Of a stretch of 64,000 nucleotides of DNA, positions 1 through 8,769 are shown piece by piece (position 1 is the stretch's first letter; the number at the start of each line of letters is the position of its first letter). The DNA lies in the NCBI GenBank assembly GCA_963791595.1, contig CAWBTF010000007.1, forward strand, positions 62,001 to 126,000, given 5' to 3'. Under the pieces are notes generated by a model, which was given only the letters and a program-made list of their open reading frames with translations, did no database searches and had not been told where the DNA came from. This DNA is from JAEMQF01 sp963791595. GTDB lineage: Bacteria; Pseudomonadota; Gammaproteobacteria; Burkholderiales; Burkholderiaceae_C. Made by a program: the position numbers and the translations under genes.

Positions 1-1713
1 CCGCACCGCGGTGCCACCGCCGGGAGCGCTTTCGATCGTGAACTCGCCGCCGATCTCGGCGACGCGCTCGCGCATGCTGGCGATTCCCAGCGACGCGCGC
101 TGCCTCAGGTCGAACACGGTCGAGCTGGAGTCGAAGCCCGAGCCGTTGTCGGCGATGGCGAGCAACAGGTGCCCGTCGCTGGCCTCGAGGTCGATCTTGA
201 GCGCGCGGGCCGCCGCGTGCCTGACGGCGTTGCTGCACGCCTCTTGAACCACGCGAAACGCCGCCATCTCGCGCTCGGCGGTGCTGCGCGGCGGGCGCAG
301 ATCGATGCGCAGACCGACCTTCGGAATCGCGGCCGCGACGTAGCGCTCGACCTGGCGCCGCACCGCGGCTTCGAGCCCCAGGTCTTCCAGCCCGTGCGGA
401 TGCAGCGACGCGGTCAGGTCGCGCGCGTGCGCCAGCGCGTCGTCGGCCAGGGCGAGTGCCGGCGCCAGCGCTTTCGTGTCGATCGCCGCCTGCGCCGACA
501 CCCGCTTCAGCGTGATCTTCAAGACGCCGAGGATCTGCCCCACATGGTCGTGCAAGTCGCGCGCGATGCGCCGGCGTTCGTCTTCCTGGGTGCGGATCAG
601 GCGGTGCGACAAGGCCTCGAGTTCGGCGTTGATGCGCACCAGCTCGCGGTCTTTCAGGCGCAGCGCGGTGACCTCGGTGTCCACCGTGATCACGCCGACG
701 ATGCTGCCGTCGGTGCGGCGCAGCGCACAGGCGCGCGACAGCAACTCGCAGGCATGGCGCTGCGCCGACGCGAGCCGGCTGTCGTAAGTCACCGCTTCGC
801 TGCCACGCATGGCTGCGGCGTCTTGCTGCGCGACCTGGTTCGCCAGTTCGTAAGGCAGCACGTCGAACACGGAGCGGCTGCGCACGGCGGTCGGGTCGCA
901 GCGGTGCAGCAGCGCATACGCCGTGTTGATGCGCAGGTAGCGGCCTTTGTCGTCGCGCACACTCAAGGGGGCGGGAATCGCGTCGATCAATTGGTCGATG
1001 AAGCGCAGTTGCTCGCGCACCGCGGCCTGCTCGGCGCGCAGCACCGACAGATCGTGAATCACGACTTGCAGGTGCACCTCACCCGCGGCCTGGAACGACA
1101 CCCCGCCCACCTCCACCGGCACGCGGGTGCGGCCGAAGGACCGCAGCGTCGCCGGCCGCAGGCCGTGTTTGCCCGGCTCCGCAGTCATCAGGCTCAGCCA
1201 TTCGATCAACCAGCTCTGATCTTCGGCGACGAACAGCGATTCGACGGTTCGCTCGAGCAGCACGTCGGGGCGCTCGGCAAGCGTCACTCGAAAGGCTGCT
1301 GCGTTGGCGTGGACGATGTTGCGCCGGCCGTCGCACAGCACGATCGCATCGTTGGACAGTTCCATCAGGCGCCGGTAGCGCTGCTCGCTGCTGCGCAGCG
1401 CCTCGTGGTGCTGGCTGGCCTTCGATTGCAACTCCAGGTTCGCGGCGCTCAGGTCGCGCTGCGCCGCATCGCGGGCACGCAGTTCGTACAGCGCCGCGGC
1501 GCTCGTGCCCAGCAATCCGAGCAGCGCCACCGCGAACAGCCAGGCTCGCTGCGGCTGCAGCAGCCCGACGGCGTGCGCCGCGCCGGAGTCGAACTCAGAC
1601 CCGAGCATCGCGCCCAGCAGCAACGCGCTGCCCAGTGCGATCGCGGCATAGAGATAGACACGGAGCGAGGGTCGAAAGGGCAAGCCGAACATCACGCGAT
1701 TGTGCCGTCGCAT
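1..1713 (-). CDS. Sensor histidine kinase, NarX/DegS type (HisKA_3), 3' end off the window
   Basis: A membrane sensor kinase of the HisKA_3 family, whose members phosphorylate LuxR/NarL-type response regulators. 571 codons are visible and the frame is still open at the left edge. The last residues read GGGTAVR, the usual final strand of the ATPase domain, so little is missing. Two membrane segments lie near residues 19-37 and 54-76, followed by two PAS-like regions (about 100-220 and 235-355). The phosphoacceptor helix reads RDLHDHVGQ (His about 388), the N box EACSNAVRH (Asn about 495) and the G1 box ADNGSGF. ATG at 1713 is chosen because it precedes the first membrane helix; ATG at 1692 is possible. 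It is transcribed away from the hybrid kinase at 2052. Its regulator is not in view. Confidence 0.88.
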   Translation of the reverse strand, partial: MRRHNRVMFGLPFRPSLRVYLYAAIALGSALLLGAMLGSEFDSGAAHAVGLLQPQRAWLFAVALLGLLGTSAAALYELRARDAAQRDLSAANLELQSKASQHHEALRSSEQRYRRLMELSNDAIVLCDGRRNIVHANAAAFRVTLAERPDVLLERTVESLFVAEDQSWLIEWLSLMTAEPGKHGLRPATLRSFGRTRVPVEVGGVSFQAAGEVHLQVVIHDLSVLRAEQAAVREQLRFIDQLIDAIPAPLSVRDDKGRYLRINTAYALLHRCDPTAVRSRSVFDVLPYELANQVAQQDAAAMRGSEAVTYDSRLASAQRHACELLSRACALRRTDGSIVGVITVDTEVTALRLKDRELVRINAELEALSHRLIRTQEDERRRIARDLHDHVGQILGVLKITLKRVSAQAAIDTKALAPALALADDALAHARDLTASLHPHGLEDLGLEAAVRRQVERYVAAAIPKVGLRIDLRPPRSTAEREMAAFRVVQEACSNAVRHAAARALKIDLEASDGHLLLAIADNGSGFDSSSTVFDLRQRASLGIASMRERVAEIGGEFTIESAPGGGTAVR

Positions 1714-2051
1714 TCGCACTACCGTGGTGCACGCTCCGAAATGACCAAGCTGCCATGTCTGCCTTGAAGCCCCCTTTCTGAACGCCGAAGAGGAGCGCAG
1801 CGGCCTTCGCCAGATCGTGATCGCGCGCGAGCCCAATCGAGGCTTCTGGTGCCATGTCTGCGACGCCGCCGGGAGGCAACGCCTCCACAAAAGTGATGAG
1901 TTGCGCGCAACACGCCATCTGAAAGCGGGTGCAATACTCGTAACATCGGCATCGCACGTTTGACGATCCAGCTCCGGCGCGGCCCGGGTGGGATCCGACA
2001 ACCGCTGAGGGAGACGATGCCGCGACCCAGACAACTCATCAAGGCAAGCGA
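1714..2051. other. Intergenic region between two divergent kinase genes
   Basis: 338 bases separate the divergent starts at 1713 and 2052, so both promoters should be here. I see no convincing sigma-70 pair and no clear operator. Open frames cross it in several registers but none has a recognisable product. Confidence 0.5.
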
Positions 2052-4466
2052 GTGACGTTTCGCTTGAATCTGACCGCCAAGATCGTTCTGACCTCCCTGG
2101 TCGTGAGCGCCTTGGTCGGCTGGGTCGGTTACCAAACGCGAATGGCCCAGGCGGCGAAGGTCATCAGCGAGATCGAGCACGATCGGGCGGCGAGCCTGCG
2201 GCACGCGATCGGCTTCGAGGCCCAGGACAGGATCGAGCGCAAGGTCACGGCGGCGCGGGTGCTGGCGATGAACCCGCTGTTGATCGCCGCGGTTGCCGAC
2301 GATGCGCCGCGCGCCGAGCGTCGCCGGCGCGTCGCTGCCGTGCTCGACCCTGCTCGTCGCGCGGTGCAATTGGACATTCTGGAAGTGATCGACCGCGACG
2401 GCCGCATGCTCTACCGGGCGCATGCACCCGATGCATTCGATGACGTGAAAGACACGCCCGGCATTGCCGAGGCGCTTGCCGGAAGGCAGGCCATGGTCAC
2501 CGCGCCGGACCTGACGGGGCTGGCGATGCGCGTGTTCGTTCCCTTGGGCGAGGGGCAGCATCCCCAGGCCGCGCTGTCGGCCGGTGTGTCGATCGACGAC
2601 GCCTTCGCGCATCGGATGGCCGAGGAGGTCGGTGCCCAGATCGCGATCCTCAGCTCGAGCGGCGAGATTCTCGCGGCGTCGATGGCGCACGCCCAACTCG
2701 AGCCCTTGCTCGAGCCGCAGGCCATCCGGCTCGGCCTGCTGCAGAAAGACCGGACCGTTCCTGGCCGGCCGGAGGGCGACTGGAACTCGGTCTACTTCGC
2801 GCAGACCTTGATCGACCAGACCTACGTCTGGCGCGTCAGCGTGAACAGCAGTTTTGCCCACGCCCAATTCGCGCAGGCACTGCGCACCACGATGCCGGTG
2901 ACGCTGATCCTGGGCCTGATCGGCGCGGCGGCACTGGGCTGGCTGGCGCAGTGCCACGTTCGAAAGCTGCGCGCCTTGCAGCGCCACGCCGAGGAAACGA
3001 TGCACCGCATCGGCGCCACCCCGAATGGCAGCAGCGGCGACGAGATCGACGCGCTCAACGCGGCCACGCGCGAGATGACGCAGCGCTTGCTCGCCCATGC
3101 CGACGAACTGAAAACCGCGCGCGACGCCGCCGACGCGGCGAACCTGGCGAAAAGCAGATTCCTCGCCAACATGAGCCACGAGATCCGCACGCCGATGAAC
3201 GGCGTGCTTGGCATGGCCGAACTGCTCGACAAGATGCCGCTCAATGCCGAGCAGCGAGAGTGTGTCGACATGCTGCGCCACGCCGGCAAATCGATGCTGG
3301 AGCTGCTCGACGGCGTGCTCGATCTGTCGACGATCGAAGCCGGCAGGCTCGACCTCGAACACGCCGCGCTCGACGTGGAACGAGTGGTACGCGGCAGCGT
3401 CAATCTGATGGCGCCGTCGGCCGCGCGCAAGGGCCTGGCCCTCGCGCTCGAAGTCGCGCCCGGCCTGCCCACGCATGCGTTTGGCGACGTGTTTCGCATC
3501 CAGCAGGTGCTGAACAATATGCTCGGCAACGCGATCAAGTTCACCCAGTCGGGCAGCATTCGCGTCGAGCTGACCACGGCGCCCGAATTGGGCGATGCGG
3601 GGTATCGGGTCTGCGTGCGCGATACCGGGCAAGGCATCGCCGCCGAGGCGATCGGGCGCTTGTTCGAGCCCTTCATCCAGGAGAACAACACGACGACGCG
3701 CAAGTTCGGCAGCAGCGTGCTCGGGCTGGCGATCTCCAAACGCATCGTACAGGCGATGGGTGGCGAGCTGAGCGTGGAGAGCGAACCCGGCCGCGGCTCG
3801 GTTTTTTGCTTCACGATGCGCCTGGGTGCGCTGGCGCCCCATGCCGCCGCCGGCGATCTGCCGCCTCTCCCGCACCCCGAAGGCGCCAGCCTTCGGCTGA
3901 CGCGGGCAGGAGAGGGTCGGGGGCGAGGCGGGGATTTCGAGCCGCATGCGGCGAGCCCGCCGAGCGAGCCGCCAGCCCTCACCCCAGCCTTCTCCCAGAG
4001 GGAGAGGGAGCAAGAAGGAAAGACTCTCGACACCAGCGGCGACGCCCATGCCGAACGCGGCGAAGCGACGCCGCGAAGCGATTCGTTGCACCTGCTGCTC
4101 GTCGAAGACAACCCGGTCAGCCAGCGCTACGCCCAGGCACTGTTGCAACAACTGGGGCACCGCGTCGACGTGGCCGACAACGGCCAGCATGCAGTGCAGC
4201 GTGCGAGCACGACGAACTACGACGCGATCCTGATGGACTCCCGAATGCCGGTTCTCGACGGCTATGAAGCCACGCGGCAGATTCGCCGCGCCGCGCTGGC
4301 GAGCGGTGCGCCACGCTGCCCGATCTTCGCGCTCACCGCCAGCGCGCTGGCCGCAGACCGCGAGCGCTGTCGCGAAGCCGGAATGGACGACCTACTGATC
4401 AAGCCGTTCACGCGCGACGAACTCGCAGCCTTGCTTGAAGGCATCGTCAGTCTGAGCCCAGCCTGA
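2052..4466 (+). CDS. Hybrid sensor histidine kinase with C-terminal receiver
   Basis: Two-component hybrid kinase of 804 aa. The order is a membrane segment (about 8-24), a periplasmic sensor region, a second membrane segment (about 281-300), HAMP-like linker, HisKA with NMSHEIRTPMNG (His376), HATPase with the N box LGNAIKF (Asn493) and G1 DTGQGI, then a receiver with LLLVEDNP, phosphoacceptor MDSRMP (Asp729) and LIKPF. The G2 box reads FGSSVLGLAIS where the family has FGGTGLGLAIS, so the first glycine of the lid motif is Val556. The linker between ATPase and receiver (about residues 605-675) is translated from palindromic repeat DNA. The start is GTG. The partner protein is unknown; a phosphorelay is inferred from the domains. 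Confidence 0.88.
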   Translation: MTFRLNLTAKIVLTSLVVSALVGWVGYQTRMAQAAKVISEIEHDRAASLRHAIGFEAQDRIERKVTAARVLAMNPLLIAAVADDAPRAERRRRVAAVLDPARRAVQLDILEVIDRDGRMLYRAHAPDAFDDVKDTPGIAEALAGRQAMVTAPDLTGLAMRVFVPLGEGQHPQAALSAGVSIDDAFAHRMAEEVGAQIAILSSSGEILAASMAHAQLEPLLEPQAIRLGLLQKDRTVPGRPEGDWNSVYFAQTLIDQTYVWRVSVNSSFAHAQFAQALRTTMPVTLILGLIGAAALGWLAQCHVRKLRALQRHAEETMHRIGATPNGSSGDEIDALNAATREMTQRLLAHADELKTARDAADAANLAKSRFLANMSHEIRTPMNGVLGMAELLDKMPLNAEQRECVDMLRHAGKSMLELLDGVLDLSTIEAGRLDLEHAALDVERVVRGSVNLMAPSAARKGLALALEVAPGLPTHAFGDVFRIQQVLNNMLGNAIKFTQSGSIRVELTTAPELGDAGYRVCVRDTGQGIAAEAIGRLFEPFIQENNTTTRKFGSSVLGLAISKRIVQAMGGELSVESEPGRGSVFCFTMRLGALAPHAAAGDLPPLPHPEGASLRLTRAGEGRGRGGDFEPHAASPPSEPPALTPAFSQREREQEGKTLDTSGDAHAERGEATPRSDSLHLLLVEDNPVSQRYAQALLQQLGHRVDVADNGQHAVQRASTTNYDAILMDSRMPVLDGYEATRQIRRAALASGAPRCPIFALTASALAADRERCREAGMDDLLIKPFTRDELAALLEGIVSLSPA
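3864..4009. repeat. Two REP-like palindromic elements inside a kinase gene
   Basis: The first element has arms CCTCTCC..CGC (3864-3873) and GCGGGCAGGAGAGG (3902-3915). Inside these lies a perfect 8-bp stem CCGAAGGC/GCCTTCGG (3877-3884/3889-3896, loop GCCA). The second starts at 3975 with GCCCTCACCCC and contains a hairpin TCTCCC AGA GGGAGA (3991-4005). The same CCCTCACCCC..TCTCCC signature recurs at 18763. Both elements are in frame and encode a low-complexity linker, so they behave as tolerated insertions in coding sequence. Confidence 0.7.
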
Positions 4467-4681
4467 TCGGCTGATTGCCCCGCCCGCCCGGCTGCGGAGT
4501 TCGGCCGTCCGAGACCTATTCCCGGCCACGCTCCGGGTGATTCGGTATGCCCGCGCGAGCCGCACCGATGCCTCACGAGGCCCCGCAGGGCATTCTCACG
4601 GCCATGGAATCGACGCGGCCCGTTGCGTGTCGTTCTACCCGAGTTCGTGACCTTCGCCATCCCTCAAACAAGGACCTCATC

Positions 4682-5125
4682 ATGAAGAAGCTTGCCCTGA
4701 GCCTGTTCGCCACTGCCGCGGTTGCCGCTGCACTTGCCCCGCTGTCGGCGGCCGCCGCCACCGCAACCAGCCCATTCAATGTCACGGTGAGCCTGACGTC
4801 GTCATGCTCCATCACTTCGGCGCCGAGCGACGTGGCGTTCACCTACACCTCGTTCCAAGCGGCCGCTGCCACGGCATCGGGAGGCGCCTTCGCGGTGCGC
4901 TGCACGAATTCGCTGCCCTATTCACTCAGTCTTGACGCGGCCTCCGGCACGGTGATCGGCCTGGCCTACACCTTGTCGCTGAGCGCGGCCAGCGCCACCG
5001 GCAACGGTCTGGCACAGAACTATTCGATCGGCGGCGGCATGGTTTCCGGCCAGTCGGGTACTTGCGCCACAACGGCAGCGTGTACCGGCACCGACAACAG
5101 CCGCGTCCTGACGATCACGTACTGA
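4682..5125 (+). CDS. Spore coat protein U-domain pilus subunit (Csu-like)
   Basis: Probable major or minor subunit of a chaperone-usher pilus, exported to the periplasm and assembled at the outer membrane. The product is 147 aa with a signal peptide (MKKLALSLFATAAVAAALAP). The mature part is the spore-coat-U (SCPU) fold: paired cysteines in LTSSCSIT and VRCTNS, a second pair in SGTCATTAACTG, and the typical C-terminal strand VLTITY. The ATG at 4682 follows AAGGA. It is the first gene of the operon (subunit, small protein, chaperone, usher, second subunit). Its sequence is closely related to the C-terminal domain of the protein at 8766-9645, which indicates domain duplication. Confidence 0.85.
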   Translation: MKKLALSLFATAAVAAALAPLSAAAATATSPFNVTVSLTSSCSITSAPSDVAFTYTSFQAAAATASGGAFAVRCTNSLPYSLSLDAASGTVIGLAYTLSLSAASATGNGLAQNYSIGGGMVSGQSGTCATTAACTGTDNSRVLTITY

Positions 5126-5147
5126 GCGGCAGCGAAAGAAATTCGGC

Positions 5148-5513
5148 GTGCGACACGGGCGCGTATCGCACGTTCTCGCGTTGGCCGCGCTCTGCCTGAG
5201 CGCGCTCGCGGGCTCGGCGACCCACGCCGCTTCGGCCATCGCGCCATTTGCGGTGCGTGTCGATCTGGTCGCAGGCTGCGTCAACTCGAGCCAGGTGCAG
5301 CGCTCGGAACCGGTGGTGACGATCTCATGCGCGGGCCGGGAGCCGGTGGAGATCCGGCAGATCCGCCGTGGCGACGTTGCCGGCCCGGGTGGCTGGGTGA
5401 TCGACAACCAGCCTGGCGAAGCGCTGCTGCCCGGCAGCGGCGCCCTCGGCCCGCTGTGGACGCTGCGCCTGGACCAAGGACAAGGCTTCGTCGAGTTCCT
5501 GGTCGGCTGGTAA
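5148..5513 (+). CDS. Small secreted protein of the pilus operon
   Basis: 121 aa with an N-terminal signal peptide (hydrophobic run about residues 8-27). The rest is a small beta-rich domain with two cysteines (VAGCVNSS and VTISCAG) that could form one disulfide. I do not recognise a named family. Its place between an SCPU subunit and the chaperone suggests a minor pilin or assembly accessory. The GTG at 5148 is used because the frame has no better start; GAAAG upstream is a modest ribosome site. It begins 22 bases after the stop of the previous gene. Confidence 0.65.
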   Translation: MRHGRVSHVLALAALCLSALAGSATHAASAIAPFAVRVDLVAGCVNSSQVQRSEPVVTISCAGREPVEIRQIRRGDVAGPGGWVIDNQPGEALLPGSGALGPLWTLRLDQGQGFVEFLVGW

Positions 5514-5578
5514 GCAGCGCTGGCAACTCGGCGATTCGGCGATTCGGCGACACAGGCCCCATGACGCAGCAGGACACC

Positions 5579-6346
5579 ATGAAAACCAACAACGACAAGA
5601 AACTTCAGCGCTGCGCCGCCGCGCTGGCGTGCGCGCTGCTCGCCGCGCCGGCCGGCGCCGGCGTGTTCTCGGTCTCGCCGGTGCGCATCTACATGAGCCC
5701 GCAGGAGCGCGCCACCGCGGTGACGGTGGTCAACGAGGGTGACGAGACCGTGGTGATGCAGGCCGACCTGTTCGTGTGGCGCCAGACGCCCGGCGGCGAC
5801 GACCGGCTCGAGCCGACCGACGAACTGATCCTTTCGCCGCCGATCCTCACGCTCGCGCCGCGCGCACGCCAGGTTGTGCGCCTGGCCCGGCTGAGCAAGA
5901 ACCCCCCGGCCGAACAAGTGACCTACAGAATGATCATGCGCGAAGTGGTCGAGGCGCGCGTCAAGGAGGGCCAGCAAACTGTTCAGGTGGCGCTGGCGTT
6001 TTCGATTCCCGTGTTCATCACGCCGCCGAAAGCCAAGCGGCTCGTCGAATGCCAGGCGGTGCGCGACAGCGCCGGCACGGGCGGGATCAGCGCGAGCTGC
6101 ACGAACAGCGGCGCGGCCTACGCACAGCCGCGCGAGTTCGTTCTCAAGGCCGGCGACGGCAGCGTGCTGGCGAGCCGCGATAGCGGTGGCTACATCCTGC
6201 CCGGCGCGCGCCGCGCGTTCGAACTCAAGCGAGCCACGCCGGCGGACTCGGCCACACCGGCCGCCGCGGAATCTGGGGCCACCGCGCTCGCCGTGACCTT
6301 CGACGACAGCGTCACCGAGGTGTTCGCGGTCAGCGTCGACCCGTGA
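5579..6346 (+). CDS. Periplasmic pilus chaperone (PapD/CsuC-like)
   Basis: Periplasmic chaperone that completes the Ig fold of pilus subunits by donor-strand complementation and delivers them to the usher. 255 aa: signal peptide (MKTNNDKKLQRCAAALACAL..), then the family start VFSVSPVRIYMSP, the first beta-sandwich with LSPPILTLAPRARQVVRL carrying the conserved Arg, YRMIMREV, and SIPVFITPP at the domain junction. ATG at 5579 has AGGA just upstream; ATG at 5561 in the same frame is possible. The stop overlaps the usher's GTG start by 4 bases, so translation is probably coupled. The carboxy tail is rich in Ala/Ser/Pro. Confidence 0.88.
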   Translation: MKTNNDKKLQRCAAALACALLAAPAGAGVFSVSPVRIYMSPQERATAVTVVNEGDETVVMQADLFVWRQTPGGDDRLEPTDELILSPPILTLAPRARQVVRLARLSKNPPAEQVTYRMIMREVVEARVKEGQQTVQVALAFSIPVFITPPKAKRLVECQAVRDSAGTGGISASCTNSGAAYAQPREFVLKAGDGSVLASRDSGGYILPGARRAFELKRATPADSATPAAAESGATALAVTFDDSVTEVFAVSVDP

Positions 6347-8769
6347 GCGCGCGCGCTGCGACCTGCCGCGCTGGCGCACGGCGGATCGTGGTGGCGTTTC
6401 TGCTCAGCGGCAGCTTCGCGACCGCGTCGGCGCAGGGCGCGGCGCCAATCCCGTCGCCAGACCCGCCGCGCACGACGGCGGAGCCCGAAGGCCGGCTGTT
6501 GACTTTCGATACCCTGGTCAACGGCGCGCGTGGCGGCGCCTGGCCGATGCTGGAGCGTGCCGGCCAGCTGTACGCGCCGCGCGATGCCTTCGACGAGTGG
6601 CGCCTGCCGCTGCCGCTGGCCGCGACCGCGTTCTTCTTTCGCGGCCAGAACTTCTATCCCTTGAACGGCCTGCCGGGTTTCAACTCGCGCATCGACGCGT
6701 CGAGCCAGACCGTCGAGATGCAGGTGTCGCCGCTGGCGTTTTCCGCGACCCGGCTGGCGCCGGGAGACGCCCCCGCGACAGCGAAGCGCGATGCGGTGCT
6801 GCCCGCGCTGGTGTTCAACTACGACCTCAACTACAGCGCTGCTGAGTCGCGCAACGCGCCCTCGTCGCGCGACCTCGGCCTGTTCAGCGAGATGGTCTGG
6901 TCCGGCTCATTGGGGGTGCTGACGCACAGCAGCGTCGCGCGCAACCTGACGGGCGAAACGGCGGGAGGCCAGCCGCGCCGCGCGGTGCGCCTGGAGACCA
7001 CTTACACGCACGACTCGCCGCAGGACCAGCACACGCTGCGCATCGGCGACAGCGTCACGCGCCCCGGCCTGCTCGGCCGCAGCGTCTATTTCGGCGGCGC
7101 CCAGGTCGCCAGCAACTATTCGTTCACGCCGGGCTTCACCGGCCAGGCGCTGCCCGCCGTGCGCGGCGTGTCGAGCGCGCCGTCCACCGTCGAGCTTTAC
7201 GTGAACGACGTGCTGCGCCAGGTGTCGACGGTGCCGGCCGGGCCGTTCTCGATCGACAATTTTCCCGTCGTCAGCGCCGCCGGCGAGGCGCGTGTCGTGG
7301 TGCGCGACATGCTCGGCCGCGAGACGGTGCTGGTGCAGCCGTTTTTCACCCACGCCTTGCTGCTCGCCACCGGCCACAACGAATGGAGCCTCGAAGCGGG
7401 GCGGCAACGGCTGGACTTTGGCAATACGAGCACCGACTACGGCGCGGCGTTCGGCCAGGGTTTGTGGCGGCGCGGCATGACCGATGAGTGGACCGTCGAG
7501 GGCCAGGCCACGGCGACGCGCAATCTGCTTGATCTCAGCGGCGGCGCGACGCTGCTGATCCGCCAGCAGGTACTCGGCACGATCGCCCTCGCGGCGAGCC
7601 GGGACCGGAACGTGGGCAGTGGCCAGCAGTGGCTGCTCGGTCTGGAGCGGCAGGACCAGAGCGACAGCTTCCAGGTTCAGGCGCGCGGCGCGACGCGCGG
7701 CTATCGCGAACTCGGTCTCGACGCCGACAAGCTGCCGGCGCGCGGCGTGTTCGGTGCCAACGCCAGCCATGTGTTCGACGAGCGCACGACGCTGGGCGTC
7801 GGCCTGGTGGAGCAGCGCTTCTGGGACACCACGCCGCGCACCACGGTGGCGTCGCTCAACCTCGGGCTGCGCCTGGGCGAGCGCGCGAGCCTGAACCTGA
7901 ACGCGAGCCGCGTCATCGACGGCGTCAACGCCACGGCGCTCGGCCTGACGCTGTTGGTACCACTCGAGCGGCGCATCAACGCCGGCATGCTCGTGTCGCG
8001 CCGCGCCGGGCAGAACGACAGCCACGTCTCGGCGGCGCAGATGCCGCTCGGCGAGAACGGCGCGGGCTGGCGCGTGCTCGCCGGGCACCGCTTCGGCGAC
8101 GCGCGTGCCGAGGGCGGGCTGGTGCACCTGGGCGAACACGGCACGCTGAGTGCGGATCTCAACAGCGGCGCGGGCCAGACAGCGTTGCGCGCAGGCGCGA
8201 GCGGCGCCCTGGTGCTCGCCGATGGCCATGGTTTTGCGTCGCGCCGCATCGACAACAGTTTTGCCGTCGTCGAAGTGCCGGGCCTGCCCGACCTGAGCGT
8301 GGGCGTGCGCGGCCTGCCGCAGACGCGCACCGGCGCGGACGGCGTGGCGCTGATCAACAACCTGCTGCCCTACCAGGCGAATCCGATGCGCCTGGATCCG
8401 CGCGAACTGCCGCTGAGCGCTGAGATCGATTCGATCGAGGCGAACGTCGTGCCGGCCTGGCGCAGCGCCGTGAAGCACAGGTTCCCGGTGCGCAGCGGCC
8501 GCTCGGTGCTGCTGCGCATCGTCTTCGACGACGCGCAGGCCGCGCCGGCCGGCGCCACGCTCGCCGTCCCCGGCCGGGAAGAGGTGTTCTACGTCGCGCG
8601 CCGAGGCGAAGCCTTCGTCACCGGTCTGGACGAAGCTGCGGACCGCAAGGCGCGCGTGCGCTTGGCCTGGAAAGGCCGCGGCTGTGACCTCGAATTCACC
8701 TTGCCTGCGCTCGAACGCGACGATATCGCTCGTCTCGGGCCGTTGACCTGTACCGGAGTGGCACGATGA
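6343..8769 (+). CDS. Outer-membrane pilus usher (CsuD/PapC family)
   Basis: Outer-membrane usher of 808 aa, the pore that orders and secretes chaperone-bound subunits. A signal peptide (about 1-30) is followed by an N-terminal domain (RLLTFDTLVNG), then a beta-barrel with alternating hydrophobic strands. The interrupting plug region carries VELYVNDVLRQVSTVPAGPF and RVVVRDMLGRE, both typical of ushers. The C-terminal part contains the GVALINNLLPYQ and DPRELPL motifs and a final Cys-containing domain (GCDLEF..LTCTG). It starts at GTG inside the chaperone stop (GTGA) and ends 4 bases into the next gene (ATGA), so the operon is tightly coupled. Confidence 0.9.
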   Translation: MSARAATCRAGARRIVVAFLLSGSFATASAQGAAPIPSPDPPRTTAEPEGRLLTFDTLVNGARGGAWPMLERAGQLYAPRDAFDEWRLPLPLAATAFFFRGQNFYPLNGLPGFNSRIDASSQTVEMQVSPLAFSATRLAPGDAPATAKRDAVLPALVFNYDLNYSAAESRNAPSSRDLGLFSEMVWSGSLGVLTHSSVARNLTGETAGGQPRRAVRLETTYTHDSPQDQHTLRIGDSVTRPGLLGRSVYFGGAQVASNYSFTPGFTGQALPAVRGVSSAPSTVELYVNDVLRQVSTVPAGPFSIDNFPVVSAAGEARVVVRDMLGRETVLVQPFFTHALLLATGHNEWSLEAGRQRLDFGNTSTDYGAAFGQGLWRRGMTDEWTVEGQATATRNLLDLSGGATLLIRQQVLGTIALAASRDRNVGSGQQWLLGLERQDQSDSFQVQARGATRGYRELGLDADKLPARGVFGANASHVFDERTTLGVGLVEQRFWDTTPRTTVASLNLGLRLGERASLNLNASRVIDGVNATALGLTLLVPLERRINAGMLVSRRAGQNDSHVSAAQMPLGENGAGWRVLAGHRFGDARAEGGLVHLGEHGTLSADLNSGAGQTALRAGASGALVLADGHGFASRRIDNSFAVVEVPGLPDLSVGVRGLPQTRTGADGVALINNLLPYQANPMRLDPRELPLSAEIDSIEANVVPAWRSAVKHRFPVRSGRSVLLRIVFDDAQAAPAGATLAVPGREEVFYVARRGEAFVTGLDEAADRKARVRLAWKGRGCDLEFTLPALERDDIARLGPLTCTGVAR

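Noticed and set aside
169..1767. A 532-codon forward open frame across the first kinase
   Set aside because: The reverse-strand reading has all histidine-kinase boxes; the forward reading has none.
1719..4190. An 823-codon reverse-strand open frame over the hybrid kinase
   Set aside because: It is the antisense shadow of a clear kinase with correct motifs; its translation has no family features and is rich in Arg/Ala/His as expected of GC-rich shadows.
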